Shown here one piece after another: positions 9,527 through 18,183 of a DNA stretch of 64,000 nucleotides. The DNA is from Streptomyces griseorubiginosus (GTDB taxonomy: Bacteria; Actinomycetota; Actinomycetes; Streptomycetales; Streptomycetaceae). Below the pieces are notes generated by a model. It worked only from the letters and a program-made list of their open reading frames with translations. It searched no databases and was not told where the DNA came from. Numbering within the stretch: the first letter of the stretch is position 1; the number at the start of each line of letters is the position of its first letter. The stretch lies in NCBI RefSeq assembly GCF_001514195.1, contig NZ_KQ948741.1:196905-260904 (forward strand), written 5' to 3'. The position numbers were made by a program, and so were the translations under genes.

Positions 9527-10585
9527 GTGGCCGTCACCAAAGCACCCCCGCAGCCGCGGGACACCGGCGAGGAGCTCCGGCCCCAGTCGCCCCCGGCACC
9601 TTCCCCGGCGCCGTCCCGTGCGCCGGACGCGGAGACGCGGCGGCTCGACTCCCCCCTCGCGCTGACCCTGTTGATGCTCCTGGTGGTGCTCTGCCAGGGC
9701 CCGATCCGCGCGGCGCTAGGCGCGCCGGTGATGCAGAGCTGGATGACGGTGTTCGTCGCCGTGCTCGTCCAGGCGCTGCCCTTCCTGGTGCTCGGAGTGC
9801 TGCTCTCGGCGGCGATCGCGGTGTTCGTGCCGCCGTCGTTCTTCGCCCGCGCACTGCCGAGCAACCCCGTTCTCGCGGTGCCGGTGGCCGGGGTGGCGGG
9901 CGCGGTGCTGCCGGGTTGCGAGTGCGCGTCCGTGCCGGTGGCGGGGGCGCTGGTGCGGCGCGGTGTCACCCCGGCGGCGGCCCTCGCCTTCCTGCTCTCC
10001 GCCCCGGCGGTCAACCCGATCGTGCTGACGGCGACCGCGGTGGCCTTCCCGCGCAATCCCGAGATGGTGGTGGCCCGGCTGGTCGGGAGCCTGCTGGTGG
10101 CCTGCGCGATGGGCTGGCTGTGGCTGCGCCTGGGCCGCGCCGACCTGATCAAGGCACCGGCCCGGCACGCGTACGAGGGCCAGGGCAAGGGCGCCGCCTT
10201 CTGGGGCTCGGTGCGGCACGACGTGGTGCACGCGGGCGGCTTCCTGGTCGTGGGCGCGATGGCGGCGGCGACGCTGAAGGCGGTGGTCCCGCAGACGTGG
10301 TTGCGTACGGCGGCGGAGAACCCGGTGATCGCCGTGCTGGCCCTCGCCGGGCTTGCCGTGGTGCTGTCGATCTGCTCGGAGGCGGACGCGTTCGTGGCCG
10401 CCTCGCTCACCCAGTTCTCGCTGACCGCGCGGCTGACCTTCCTGGTCGTCGGCCCGATGATCGACCTCAAGCTGTTCGCGATGCAGACCGGCACCTTCGG
10501 CCGCGCCTTCGCCCTGCGTTTCGCCCCGGCCACCCTCGCGCTGGCGATCGTGGGCTCGGTCCTGACCGGGTGGGTGCTGCTGTGA
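9527..10585 (+). CDS. Integral membrane permease (DUF318/ArsP-YcgR family)
   Basis: This 352-residue protein has at least eight hydrophobic segments after a proline-rich, soluble N-terminus of about 40 residues. The motif LPGCECASVPVAGALVRRGV, with two nearby cysteines, and the AFLLSAPAVNPIV segment are typical of the COG0701 permease family. Its members transport metal or organoarsenical ions or have unknown substrates. A GGAGGG lies nine bases before the GTG start. The stop overlaps the GTG of the next gene, which encodes the usual YcgQ-like partner. The transported substrate is unknown; metal is an inference from the partner. Confidence 0.85.
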   Translation: MAVTKAPPQPRDTGEELRPQSPPAPSPAPSRAPDAETRRLDSPLALTLLMLLVVLCQGPIRAALGAPVMQSWMTVFVAVLVQALPFLVLGVLLSAAIAVFVPPSFFARALPSNPVLAVPVAGVAGAVLPGCECASVPVAGALVRRGVTPAAALAFLLSAPAVNPIVLTATAVAFPRNPEMVVARLVGSLLVACAMGWLWLRLGRADLIKAPARHAYEGQGKGAAFWGSVRHDVVHAGGFLVVGAMAAATLKAVVPQTWLRTAAENPVIAVLALAGLAVVLSICSEADAFVAASLTQFSLTARLTFLVVGPMIDLKLFAMQTGTFGRAFALRFAPATLALAIVGSVLTGWVLL

Positions 10586-11385
10586 ACCGACAGGCACAGT
10601 CCGCGATCCTGTTCGTCCTCGGCGCGGCCCTCCTGCACGCGGGCCTCACCGACCTCTACCTGCGGTACGTCAAGGCGGGGTTGCGTCCGCTGGTCCTGGC
10701 GGCGGGGGTGGTGCTGATCGTGACGGCGGTGGCGACGGCCTGGTACGAGTGGCGGGCCGACGCGAAGCGCAAGGAGCACCACGGAGAGCAGCCGCAGGAG
10801 GAGGGGGCCCATCACGAGGGGGCTCATCACGAAAGGGCTCATGAGGAGGGGGCCCATGAGGAGGGGGCGCACGTCCATCGCGAACCGCGCGTCTCCTGGC
10901 TGCTGGTCCTGCCCCTCTTCGCCCTCATCCTCGTCGCCCCGCCGGCCCTCGGCTCCTACAGCGCGATGCGCACGGGTACGGCACTTCAGCAGGCGTACGG
11001 CTATCAGAAGCTCCCCGCGTCCGGCCCGCTGCGGCTGGGTCTTGCCGACTACGCGGGCCGGGCGGTCTACGAGCACGGCAAGGGGCTCACCGGACGGCCG
11101 ATCACCGTCACGGGGTTCGTCGCCCTGGACCACTCCGGTGCGCCCTACCTGGTCCGCATGGCCCTCAACTGCTGTGCGGCGGACGCGCAGCCGGTCAAGA
11201 TCGGCCTGACGGGGCAGGTCCCGCCGGTCCTCAAGCCGGACGGCTGGTTGCAGGTCACCGGCACCTACACCGCCAAGCGGACCAAGGACGCGGTCAACGG
11301 CGGCCCCATCCCCTACCTCCAGGTCACCGCGGCCAAGCCGGTACCGACCCCGTCCGACCCGTACGACGAGACCTGGAACAACTGA
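10582..11385 (+). CDS. YcgQ-like membrane protein (TIGR03943 family) with histidine-rich loop
   Basis: This 267-residue protein has two N-terminal membrane helices, a charged loop, a third helix (VSWLLVLPLFALILVAPPAL) and a C-terminal extracytoplasmic domain containing LNCCAADAQPV. It is the standard partner of DUF318 permeases, and its GTG start overlaps the permease stop (GTGA). The loop around residues 70-100 contains repeated Gly-Ala-His units rich in Glu and His, which could bind metal. That loop is encoded by a 15-base tandem repeat. Function is presumed to be joint transport with the permease. Confidence 0.85.
   Translation: MNRQAQSAILFVLGAALLHAGLTDLYLRYVKAGLRPLVLAAGVVLIVTAVATAWYEWRADAKRKEHHGEQPQEEGAHHEGAHHERAHEEGAHEEGAHVHREPRVSWLLVLPLFALILVAPPALGSYSAMRTGTALQQAYGYQKLPASGPLRLGLADYAGRAVYEHGKGLTGRPITVTGFVALDHSGAPYLVRMALNCCAADAQPVKIGLTGQVPPVLKPDGWLQVTGTYTAKRTKDAVNGGPIPYLQVTAAKPVPTPSDPYDETWNN
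10801..10875 (+). repeat. Five 15-base tandem units encoding a His/Glu loop
   Basis: Five consecutive, slightly diverged 15-base units (consensus near GAGGGGGCYCATSAS) lie in frame inside the YcgQ-like gene. Each adds a short Gly-Ala-His-containing block. Copy number variation would lengthen or shorten the loop without a frameshift. Confidence 0.85.
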
Positions 11386-11830
11386 TCGCCGCTTGCCGTG
11401 ATTCACCGGTCAGGCGCGTCCCGGCGGAGACGGCAGTCGGCCCGACTTGCTGTGAATGAGCGGCTGAGGTGACGTTCCGGGCCGGGCCGACTTCATTTGC
11501 GGTGCCCCCTTGCCCGGCCGCCCCGGCTTGCCGTGATCGTGCGACTGTTGCGACTGCTGCGACCGCGTCGACTTCGGTTGCGAGGACGGTTCGTTCGGGA
11601 TGCGCGTCCCGCCTGCCCTCCCGCCTGACCGACCGGTTGGCTGTGTCCGCCCGGTCGCGCCGACGTTGTGCGCGGTGACCGGGCCCTGCCACGCCGACCT
11701 CGCCCCCCCCCGCCCCGCCCCGCCCCCTTGCCTTCCACCCCCACCCGGTCTCACCCCACCGCCCGCTCCCTGTGCCCCCGGCTGCCCCCGCTCGCCCCTT
11801 GCCGATGCCGATCCCTCCCCCTAGCCTGCA
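11386..11830. other. Gene-free stretch with C-rich, G-quadruplex-prone tract
   Basis: About 450 bases separate the YcgQ-like gene from the amidohydrolase operator. A minus-strand open frame across 11410-11754 has only moderate third-position GC and a disordered, unrecognised product, so it was not called. Positions 11701-11790 are very C-rich with several runs of four or more C, so the minus strand could form G-quadruplexes. Confidence 0.5.
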
Positions 11831-11849
11831 ATCTGACGACCCATCAGAT
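11831..11849 (+). promoter_or_regulatory. Palindromic operator upstream of the amidohydrolase
   Basis: ATCTGACGACCCATCAGAT is a near-perfect 19-base palindrome, 31 bases before the ATG. A further half-site CATCAGA repeats at 11853-11859. The TCTGACG / CATCAGA arms resemble operators of TetR-type repressors. No regulator gene lies adjacent, so the binding protein is unknown. Confidence 0.55.
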
Positions 11850-11879
11850 TCTCATCAGAAACCGGCTAGGGGGCAGGCA

Positions 11880-13121
11880 ATGGCCGTCACCACCGAGAGC
11901 GGGACCGGATCCGGACCCGGACCTGGCAGCAGGGACATCCCGAGAGTCATCAGCGTGGACGACCACGTGATCGAACCCGCGCACCTCTTCGAGACCTGGC
12001 TCCCGGCCAAGTACCGGGACAGGGGGCCGAAGCCGCTCACCGCCGGCATCGGGGAGCTCGCGTACGTCGGCGGGAAGTACCGGTTCACCACCGACCCGGA
12101 AGGGCAGCTCACGGACTGGTGGGAGTACGAGGGCCTCCTCTTCCCGTACAAGCGGATCATCGCGGCCGTCGGCTTCTCGCGGGACGAGATGACGCTCGAC
12201 GGGATCACCCGGGAGCAGATGCGCAAGGGGTGCTGGGATCCCAAGGCCAGGATCGAGGACATGGAGATGAACCATGTCGAGGCCTCCCTCTGCTTCCCCA
12301 CCTTCCCCCGCTTCTGCGGGCAGACCTTCGCCGAGGCCCAGGACAAGGAGGTCGGACTCGCCTGCGTACGCGCCTACAACGACTGGATGGTCGAGGAGTG
12401 GTGCGGGGACAGCGGCGGCCGGCTGATCCCGCTGTGCCTGATCCCGCTGTGGGACGTCGAGCTGGCCGTCGCGGAGATCCGCCGTAACGCCGAACGCGGT
12501 GTCAGGGCCGTCACCTTCAGCGAGATCCCGACCCATCTGGGACTGCCGTCGATCCACTCCGGCTACTGGGACCCGTTCTTCGCGGCGTGCGAGGAGACCG
12601 GGACGGTCGTCAACATGCACATCGGCAGCAGCTCCCAGATGCCGGCCGCCTCACCGGACGCCCCGCCCGCCGTCCAGGCGTCCCTGTCCTTCAACAATGC
12701 CATGGCCTCGATGATGGACTTCCTGTTCAGCGGGGTGCTGGTGAGGTTCCCCCGGCTGAAACTGGCGTACAGCGAGGGCCAGATGGGCTGGATCCCGTAC
12801 GCCCTGGAACGCGCCGACGACGTCTGGGAGGAGCACCGGGCCTGGGGCGGGGTGAAGGACCTGATCCCGGAGCCGCCCTCGACGTACTACTACCGGCAGA
12901 TCTTCTGCTGCTTCTTCCGCGACCGGCACGGAATCGAGGCCATCGAGACCGTCGGCGTGGACAACGCGACCTTCGAGACCGACTACCCGCACGTCGACTC
13001 GACCTGGCCGCACACCAAGAAGGTCGCCGAGGAGCATGTGGCCGGGCTCCCGGACGAGGTGATCTACAAGCTGATGCGGGGCAACGCGATCCGCATGCTC
13101 GACCTCGACTTCGACCGCTAG
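11880..13121 (+). CDS. Amidohydrolase family protein (amidohydrolase_2 type)
   Basis: This 413-residue TIM-barrel metal hydrolase starts with a disordered stretch of about 22 residues and then VISVDDHVIEPAHLFETWLP, the first metal-ligand region of the family. Downstream, NMHIGSSSQMP and FETDYPHVDSTWPHT carry the conserved histidine and aspartate positions. Related proteins include decarboxylases and hydrolases of aromatic or steroid-like compounds; the substrate here cannot be named. An AGGGGG element precedes the ATG by about eight bases. Its stop overlaps the stop of a small convergent gene. Confidence 0.85.
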   Translation: MAVTTESGTGSGPGPGSRDIPRVISVDDHVIEPAHLFETWLPAKYRDRGPKPLTAGIGELAYVGGKYRFTTDPEGQLTDWWEYEGLLFPYKRIIAAVGFSRDEMTLDGITREQMRKGCWDPKARIEDMEMNHVEASLCFPTFPRFCGQTFAEAQDKEVGLACVRAYNDWMVEEWCGDSGGRLIPLCLIPLWDVELAVAEIRRNAERGVRAVTFSEIPTHLGLPSIHSGYWDPFFAACEETGTVVNMHIGSSSQMPAASPDAPPAVQASLSFNNAMASMMDFLFSGVLVRFPRLKLAYSEGQMGWIPYALERADDVWEEHRAWGGVKDLIPEPPSTYYYRQIFCCFFRDRHGIEAIETVGVDNATFETDYPHVDSTWPHTKKVAEEHVAGLPDEVIYKLMRGNAIRMLDLDFDR

Positions 13122-13381
13122 CCGCCGCCGCGGGACCAGCCGGCCGTGGGATCGGCCTCCAGCCCCGTCAGGTCATGGGCGAGCGGGCCCGGGGTGAGCT
13201 GGTCGCCGGTGTCCAGGACCTTCACGTACGACCGCTCGCGTGCGCGAGTGCGAACGTGCGGGTGACCTCCGGTCCGCCGGGGCCGCCCCTGGCGGAAGGT
13301 CACCGGTGGGCCGTCGGGGACGTACGGGTGCACCTCGTCCGTACGGCCGTTGTGGTCGTCATGGGCACCCCCCAGCCGCAA
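13118..13381 (-). CDS. Small hypothetical protein
   Basis: This is an 87-codon frame with strong third-position GC bias across its length, which supports real coding. The product is hydrophilic, rich in His, Asp and Arg, with no signal peptide or recognised domain (contains DEVHPYVPDGPPVTFRQ and SYVKVLDTGDQLTPGPLAHD). The longest frame begins at TTG without a clear ribosome binding site. A GTG about 15 codons in is an alternative start, so the N-terminus is uncertain. It converges on the amidohydrolase gene with a four-base overlap of the two stops. Confidence 0.55.
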   Translation of the reverse strand: MRLGGAHDDHNGRTDEVHPYVPDGPPVTFRQGRPRRTGGHPHVRTRARERSYVKVLDTGDQLTPGPLAHDLTGLEADPTAGWSRGGG

Positions 13382-13403
13382 ACGCGGGCCGTGAACGAAA
13401 AGA

Positions 13404-13441
13404 CCCGACCGCTGGCGACGGGGGATGCACCAGCGGTCGGG
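13404..13441 (-). terminator. Rho-independent terminator of the WD40 gene
   Basis: Arms 13404-13415 and 13430-13441 form a perfect 12-base stem with a 14-base loop. On the minus strand the stem is followed directly by TCTTTTCGTT. It lies about 90 bases after the stop of the large WD40 gene. Confidence 0.8.
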
Positions 13442-13531
13442 CTGTGGCCAAGACTAACAAGGCAAATGGAACAGCGGGAGCGGACTGCTCAGCCGGGGGG
13501 AGAAGTTGTGATCGGGATCACGTCATATGCC

Positions 13532-16500
13532 TCAGGCGCACGGAGGATCGTACGAGAGCCGCGGCAGGTACTCCTCCCACTCCTGGCGGCTCAGGACGTT
13601 CCCGGTGGTGGCGCAGATGCGGTCGATCGCGTCGTCGACGTCGAGGTCCCACAGCCGGATCGTGTCCGAGCCGCTGGACACCCCGAGCATGCGGCTGTTG
13701 GGGCTGAACGAGAGGAAGTTGCCGGTCTTGGCGTTGGGGCTCATCGACTGCCCGATGGGGCCCGCCGCGGACGGGTCGGCCACGTCCCAGAGCCGGACCG
13801 TGTTGTCGTTGCCGCCACTGGCCAGCCTGGCGCCGTCGCGGCTGTACGTCAGTGACACGACCGCCTCGGTGTGCCCGGTGAGGGCGGTACCCGTCTGCGC
13901 GGCGTGCGGGGGATCGGCCACGGCCCAGAGCCGGACCGTGTCGTCGTTGCCGCCGCTGGCCAGGGTGTGCCCGTCCGGGCTGAAGACCACCGCGTTGACG
14001 GGCCCGTCATGCCCGGTGAGGGGCTTGCCGAGCGGAGTCGTCTCACGGGCCGGGCCCGTGATCCTCCAGAGCCGGATCGTGCCGTCCGCGCTTCCGCTGG
14101 CCAGCGTGCGGCCGTCCGGGCTGAACGCGAGGCTGTTGATGTACCCCCGGTGACCGGCGACCGGACCGTGGGAGACCGGGTGGGCCGGATCGGACACGTC
14201 CCACAGCTGGAAGGTGCGGCCGTCGTAGGCCGTGGCCATGGTGCGTCCGTCGGGACTGAACGCCAGAGCGTCCGGGCCCATGAACCGGGAGCGCAGCACG
14301 AGCGCCGGACCGTAGGGGACCGGACGGGCCGGGTCGGTGACGTTCCACAGGTGGACCCGGCCGACGGCGAGCACCGCGAGGATGCGGCCGTCGGGGGAGA
14401 ACTGCACCCGGGAGTCCGGGTCGCGCACCTCGGGGGTGAACGGCTCGCCGAGCGCCACCGGCCGGGCCGGGTCCGTCACCTTCCACAGCCGGATCCGGCC
14501 GTCCCGCCCGGACGTGGCGAGCACCTTGCCGTCCCGCCGGAACGCCCCGCTGCTGCCCACCATGTCTCCGCGCGGGATCGACCACAGGCGCACCTTGCTG
14601 TCGCCGCTGCCGGTGGCGAGGGTGCGGCCGTCCGGGCTGAAGCCCAGCGCGTACATCTCCCCGCTGCTCCCGGCGAGCGGCTCGCCGACCTGCGAGGGGT
14701 ACGCCGGGTCGCTCACGTTCCACAGGCTCGCCGTGCTGTCCGCGCTGGCCGCGGCGAGCGTGCTGCCGTCGGGGCTGAAGGCCACGGACCAGATGGGCCC
14801 CGCGTGGCCGGTCAGCGGCGAGCCGATGGGGCCGGCCGCGGACGGATCGGCCACGTCCCACAGCCGGACGGTGTCGTCCGCGCTGCCGCTCGCCAGCTCG
14901 GTCCCGTCCGGGCTGAAGGCGACCGAGTGCACCAGACCGGTGTGCCCCGCGAGAGCACGGTCGTACGCCTTCGGGTGGCGCGGGTCCGTGGTGTTCCACA
15001 GCCGAATCGTTTTGTCATCGCCCGCGGACGCCAGCGTGCGCCCGTCCGGACTCCACGCCACGGACCGCACCGCGGCCCCGGACCCGGTCAGGACCCCGAG
15101 GGGCTTGGGCCGCGCCCGGTCACCCAGATCCCACAGGCGTACGGTCCGGTCCTCACCGGCGGAGGCCAGGGTGCGCCCGTCCGGGCTGAACGCGATCAGG
15201 TAGATGGTGCCGCGATGGCCGGTCAGGGGAGCGCCGAGGGACTTCGGGTGCCCGGGGTCCCGGAGGTCCCACAACCGGATCTGCCCGTCGTCGCCCGCAC
15301 CGGCCAGCGTCCTGCCGTCCGGGCTGAACACCGCACTGCTCACCCAGCTCGTGCCACCGGCGAGGGGGGCGCCGAGCGCCTCGGGGTGCCGGCGGTCGCG
15401 CACGTCCCACAGCCGTACGGTCCGGTCGTAGCCGGCGGTCGCCAGGAGCTTGCCGTCCGGGCTGAACGAGGTGAGGTACACGGCACCGGTGTGGCCGGAC
15501 AGCGGGGTGGCCAGCGGCGCGTTGACGATGGAGATCAGCCGGGTGTTGGTGCCCTCGTCGTCGGGCCGCAGCTTGTGCGCGACCAGGTCGATCCGGGCGG
15601 ACAGCGAGGGATCCGTGTACTGGACGCGGTCCGCCTCCGCGACGACCTGCTCGAACACGGCGTCGTTGCGCTGCTGCCAGGCGACCACCGCGGACCCCAC
15701 GGCCACCATCGCGAGGACCACCAGCGCCGACACCGCGCCCCGGGCGATCAGGACCGTGCGCCGGCGTAGCCGGACCGAGGCGGCCAGGAACTCCACCGCG
15801 CTGCGGGTCAGATAAGTGTCCCCGGCGGACTTCGCCCACGTCCGGGCCTGCTCCAGCCGCGAACCCCGGTACAGGAGCGAGGAGTCGCGGTTCGAGCCCT
15901 CCCAGAACCGGCCGTCCTCCTCGATGCGCTGGCGCAGCAGATGGTCGCTGCGGTCCTCGTCGATCCACTCGCGCAGCCTCGGCCACGCCGTCAGCAGGGC
16001 CTCGTGGGTGATCTCCACGGTCTCCGCGTCCAGCGTCACCAGCCGGGCGCGCACCAGCGCCTCCAGCGACTCCTCGGTCTTGCCCGGATCGCTGGACTCC
16101 GCGGCCAGCTCCCGCCGGGTACCGCGCCGACGGGTCGTCCGGGTGTCCTCGCCGAGCCGCACCAGCCGCAGCAGCAGCAACCGGGCCGCCGTACGCGCCG
16201 CCGGGTCCAGACCGGACCAGGCCCGCTCCGCGGTCGCCGCGACCGCGCCCTGGATACCGCCGGCCGCGCGATAGCCGGCCACGGTCAGCCGACCGCCCTT
16301 GCGGCGCTGCCAGGTCGCGAGCAGGGCGTGCGAGAGCAGCGGCAGCACACCCGCGCCGTGCTCCCCGGCGGTTCGGAAGGCGGGGGAGGCCCGGAAGGTG
16401 GGGGAGCTCCGGAAGGCGGGGGAGGCCCCGAAGGTGGGGGAGCTCCGGAAGGTGGGGGAGGCGCCGCCCCCGCGGGGGGTGTCGGCGCTCACCTCTTGCA

Positions 16501-17737
16501 CGATCAGCTCCGCGAGCCCCGGCTCCAGCTCCAGACCCACGGCCCGGGCCGGACCGGCCACCGCCTCACGCAGCTCCGCGCCGGTCAGCGGCCCGAGCAC
16601 CATGTGCCGGTGCTGGAGCGCGTCCGCCAGCTCGGGGTGGTCGAGACAGCGCTCGTAGAAGTCGGCGCGGATGCCGAGGAGCACCAGGGCGGGGGCTTCG
16701 GCGCCCGGCCCGGCGGGGGTGCAGGCGGCGTGCAGCAGCTGGATGAAGGTACGCCGGGCGGCCTCGTCCGAGCAGAGCGTGAACGCCTCCTCGAACTGGT
16801 CCACGATCACGACCGGCGGGGCGGCGGAACCCGCGCGCCGGGCCCACGAGGCCACCGCGTCCCGGGCGGCGTCGGCGAGACCGGAAGGGTGGTCGGTGGG
16901 GCCGGTGCCGGCGGAACGGGCAGGGTGGTCGGTCCTGCTGGTCTCGGCGAGACGGGCAGGGTGGTCGGTGGGGCCGGTGCCGGCGAGACGGGCAGGGGGA
17001 TCGGTCCTGCCGGTGTCGGCCGTTCTGCTCTCGGCCGTGCCGACGTCGGCCGCGGCGACGACCGCGGCCAGCTCGGGTATACGACGGGTCAGTTCGGCGA
17101 GCGGATCGGCGCCCGGCACCAGCTGGAGCACGGTCCGGCCGCCGCCCTCCCCGTCCGGCGCGCCCTCCTCCAGGGCGGTCACCAGACCGGCGTTGAGCAG
17201 CGAGGACTTGCCCGCGCCCGAGGCGCCCACGAGCATCACCAGACCGCCGATGCCGGTCTCGGCGGCCGAGCGGAGCAGCTTGACGAGTGCCTCCGTGCTG
17301 CGCTCCCGGCCGAAGAACCAGCGCGCGTCCTCCTGCCGGTAGGGAGCCAGACCGCGGTAGGGGCAGACACCGGCCGGAGCCTCCGCCTGCTGCGCCCCCT
17401 CGTCCTCCTCCGGCGCCACCGCCCGCTCCCACAGCCGCTGCCACTGGGTGAGGTCGTACAGTCCGGCCGAGACGGGGGTGGGACTGAGACGCCGGGCTTC
17501 GGGAATGAGGATGTGCAGCACGGCCGCGAGCGCGGTGAACTGAGCGGGTACGTTACGGGCCCGGCGCCAGTCGCTGATGCGCTGGGCCGACACCCGTACG
17601 GGCCGCCCGCGCTCGTCGACCCGCTGGAGCCGGCCGACGCCCTCGGACACCCGCTTGAGGGGCGGATTCCCTGCCTCTCGGTACAGCAGGGCGAGACGCT
17701 CCGCGAAGGCCGTGCGTGTCCCTGAGTCGGAACTCAA
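13532..17737 (-). CDS. HTH - STAND-like NTPase - transmembrane - WD40 protein, 1401 residues
   Basis: The N-terminal ~95 residues form an HTH-like module (RVSAQRISDWRRARNVPAQF). A STAND-type NTPase follows, with Walker A GASGAGKSS at about residue 169 and Walker B PPVVIVDQFEEAF. A winged-helix and arginine-rich region leads to one hydrophobic span near residue 665 (VSALVVLAMVAVGSAVVAW). The C-terminal half contains about 14 WD40 repeats of the form FSPDGRTLASGSADDTVRLW, enough for two seven-bladed propellers. Such Streptomyces proteins are thought to be signalling scaffolds that sense through the propeller and switch through NTP binding; the partner is unknown. In-frame tandem repeats occur at two sites. 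A defence role is possible for STAND proteins but is not shown here. Confidence 0.85.
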   Translation of the reverse strand: MSSDSGTRTAFAERLALLYREAGNPPLKRVSEGVGRLQRVDERGRPVRVSAQRISDWRRARNVPAQFTALAAVLHILIPEARRLSPTPVSAGLYDLTQWQRLWERAVAPEEDEGAQQAEAPAGVCPYRGLAPYRQEDARWFFGRERSTEALVKLLRSAAETGIGGLVMLVGASGAGKSSLLNAGLVTALEEGAPDGEGGGRTVLQLVPGADPLAELTRRIPELAAVVAAADVGTAESRTADTGRTDPPARLAGTGPTDHPARLAETSRTDHPARSAGTGPTDHPSGLADAARDAVASWARRAGSAAPPVVIVDQFEEAFTLCSDEAARRTFIQLLHAACTPAGPGAEAPALVLLGIRADFYERCLDHPELADALQHRHMVLGPLTGAELREAVAGPARAVGLELEPGLAELIVQEVSADTPRGGGASPTFRSSPTFGASPAFRSSPTFRASPAFRTAGEHGAGVLPLLSHALLATWQRRKGGRLTVAGYRAAGGIQGAVAATAERAWSGLDPAARTAARLLLLRLVRLGEDTRTTRRRGTRRELAAESSDPGKTEESLEALVRARLVTLDAETVEITHEALLTAWPRLREWIDEDRSDHLLRQRIEEDGRFWEGSNRDSSLLYRGSRLEQARTWAKSAGDTYLTRSAVEFLAASVRLRRRTVLIARGAVSALVVLAMVAVGSAVVAWQQRNDAVFEQVVAEADRVQYTDPSLSARIDLVAHKLRPDDEGTNTRLISIVNAPLATPLSGHTGAVYLTSFSPDGKLLATAGYDRTVRLWDVRDRRHPEALGAPLAGGTSWVSSAVFSPDGRTLAGAGDDGQIRLWDLRDPGHPKSLGAPLTGHRGTIYLIAFSPDGRTLASAGEDRTVRLWDLGDRARPKPLGVLTGSGAAVRSVAWSPDGRTLASAGDDKTIRLWNTTDPRHPKAYDRALAGHTGLVHSVAFSPDGTELASGSADDTVRLWDVADPSAAGPIGSPLTGHAGPIWSVAFSPDGSTLAAASADSTASLWNVSDPAYPSQVGEPLAGSSGEMYALGFSPDGRTLATGSGDSKVRLWSIPRGDMVGSSGAFRRDGKVLATSGRDGRIRLWKVTDPARPVALGEPFTPEVRDPDSRVQFSPDGRILAVLAVGRVHLWNVTDPARPVPYGPALVLRSRFMGPDALAFSPDGRTMATAYDGRTFQLWDVSDPAHPVSHGPVAGHRGYINSLAFSPDGRTLASGSADGTIRLWRITGPARETTPLGKPLTGHDGPVNAVVFSPDGHTLASGGNDDTVRLWAVADPPHAAQTGTALTGHTEAVVSLTYSRDGARLASGGNDNTVRLWDVADPSAAGPIGQSMSPNAKTGNFLSFSPNSRMLGVSSGSDTIRLWDLDVDDAIDRICATTGNVLSRQEWEEYLPRLSYDPPCA
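16374..16463 (-). repeat. Five 18-base in-frame tandem units in the WD40 gene
   Basis: Five diverged 18-base units (pattern CGGAAGGYGGGGGAGSYC on the plus strand) encode a Ser-Pro-(Thr/Ala)-Phe-Arg-type six-residue repeat in a linker after the NTPase domain. Confidence 0.85.
16875..17018 (-). repeat. Four 36-base in-frame tandem units in the WD40 gene
   Basis: Units at 16875-16910, 16911-16946, 16947-16982 and 16983-17018 alternate in similarity (first with third, second with fourth). They encode four copies of a 12-residue Thr-Asp-His-Pro-Ala-Arg-containing block inside the NTPase domain, between Walker A and Walker B. Confidence 0.85.
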
Positions 17738-17913
17738 GGTCTTCCACCCCTTACTTCCCTCGCGGTTGAATCCGGACCGGAAAACTCACCCTATACGGCT
17801 GACCTGCGGCAACGCACCGTCTCCGGAACCGGAACCTCCTCATGGAGCCCCTCGGCTGGCAGGATCGTGACTCCGCGGCGCAGCCCTCGGGCGACGCCCT
17901 GACACCGACCTCC

Positions 17914-17985
17914 AGGTCACCGTTCGGGCCACCGTCCGGGGCACGGTTCGGGCCACCGTCCAGGTCACCGTTCGGGTGCCTCGCG
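17914..17985. repeat. Three 24-base tandem units in the WD40/ArsR intergenic region
   Basis: Units of 24 bases (core CACCGTTCGGGCCACCGTCC) begin at 17914, 17938 and 17962; the third diverges at its end. They sit in the 446 bases between the divergent WD40 and ArsR genes, where no convincing gene was found. The promoters of both genes should lie here. Confidence 0.7.
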
Positions 17986-18183
17986 CGCCATCCGGCGCGC
18001 CGGAAGCTTTCCGCCACATTCCCCCCACGGTCACTCGCTTCCTCCGGTACCGGTCCCCACGAGGGGAGGGACCGGTACCGGACGAAGCGGGGCGGTCACG
18101 GTGCCGCGCCTACACTTGCGAGCATCTGTGCGTGCGGGCGTCGGTCGGCGTCCGTCGTCGACGTGGGAGGACGGGAGCGGGCT

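Noticed and set aside
11410..11754. Possible 114-codon gene on the minus strand
   Set aside because: Only moderate third-position GC, disordered composition, and overlap with a low-complexity C-rich tract.
16374..17018. Regular repeats that could suggest a CRISPR array
   Set aside because: The units are contiguous, in frame and without unique spacers. No CRISPR array or cas gene was seen in the window.
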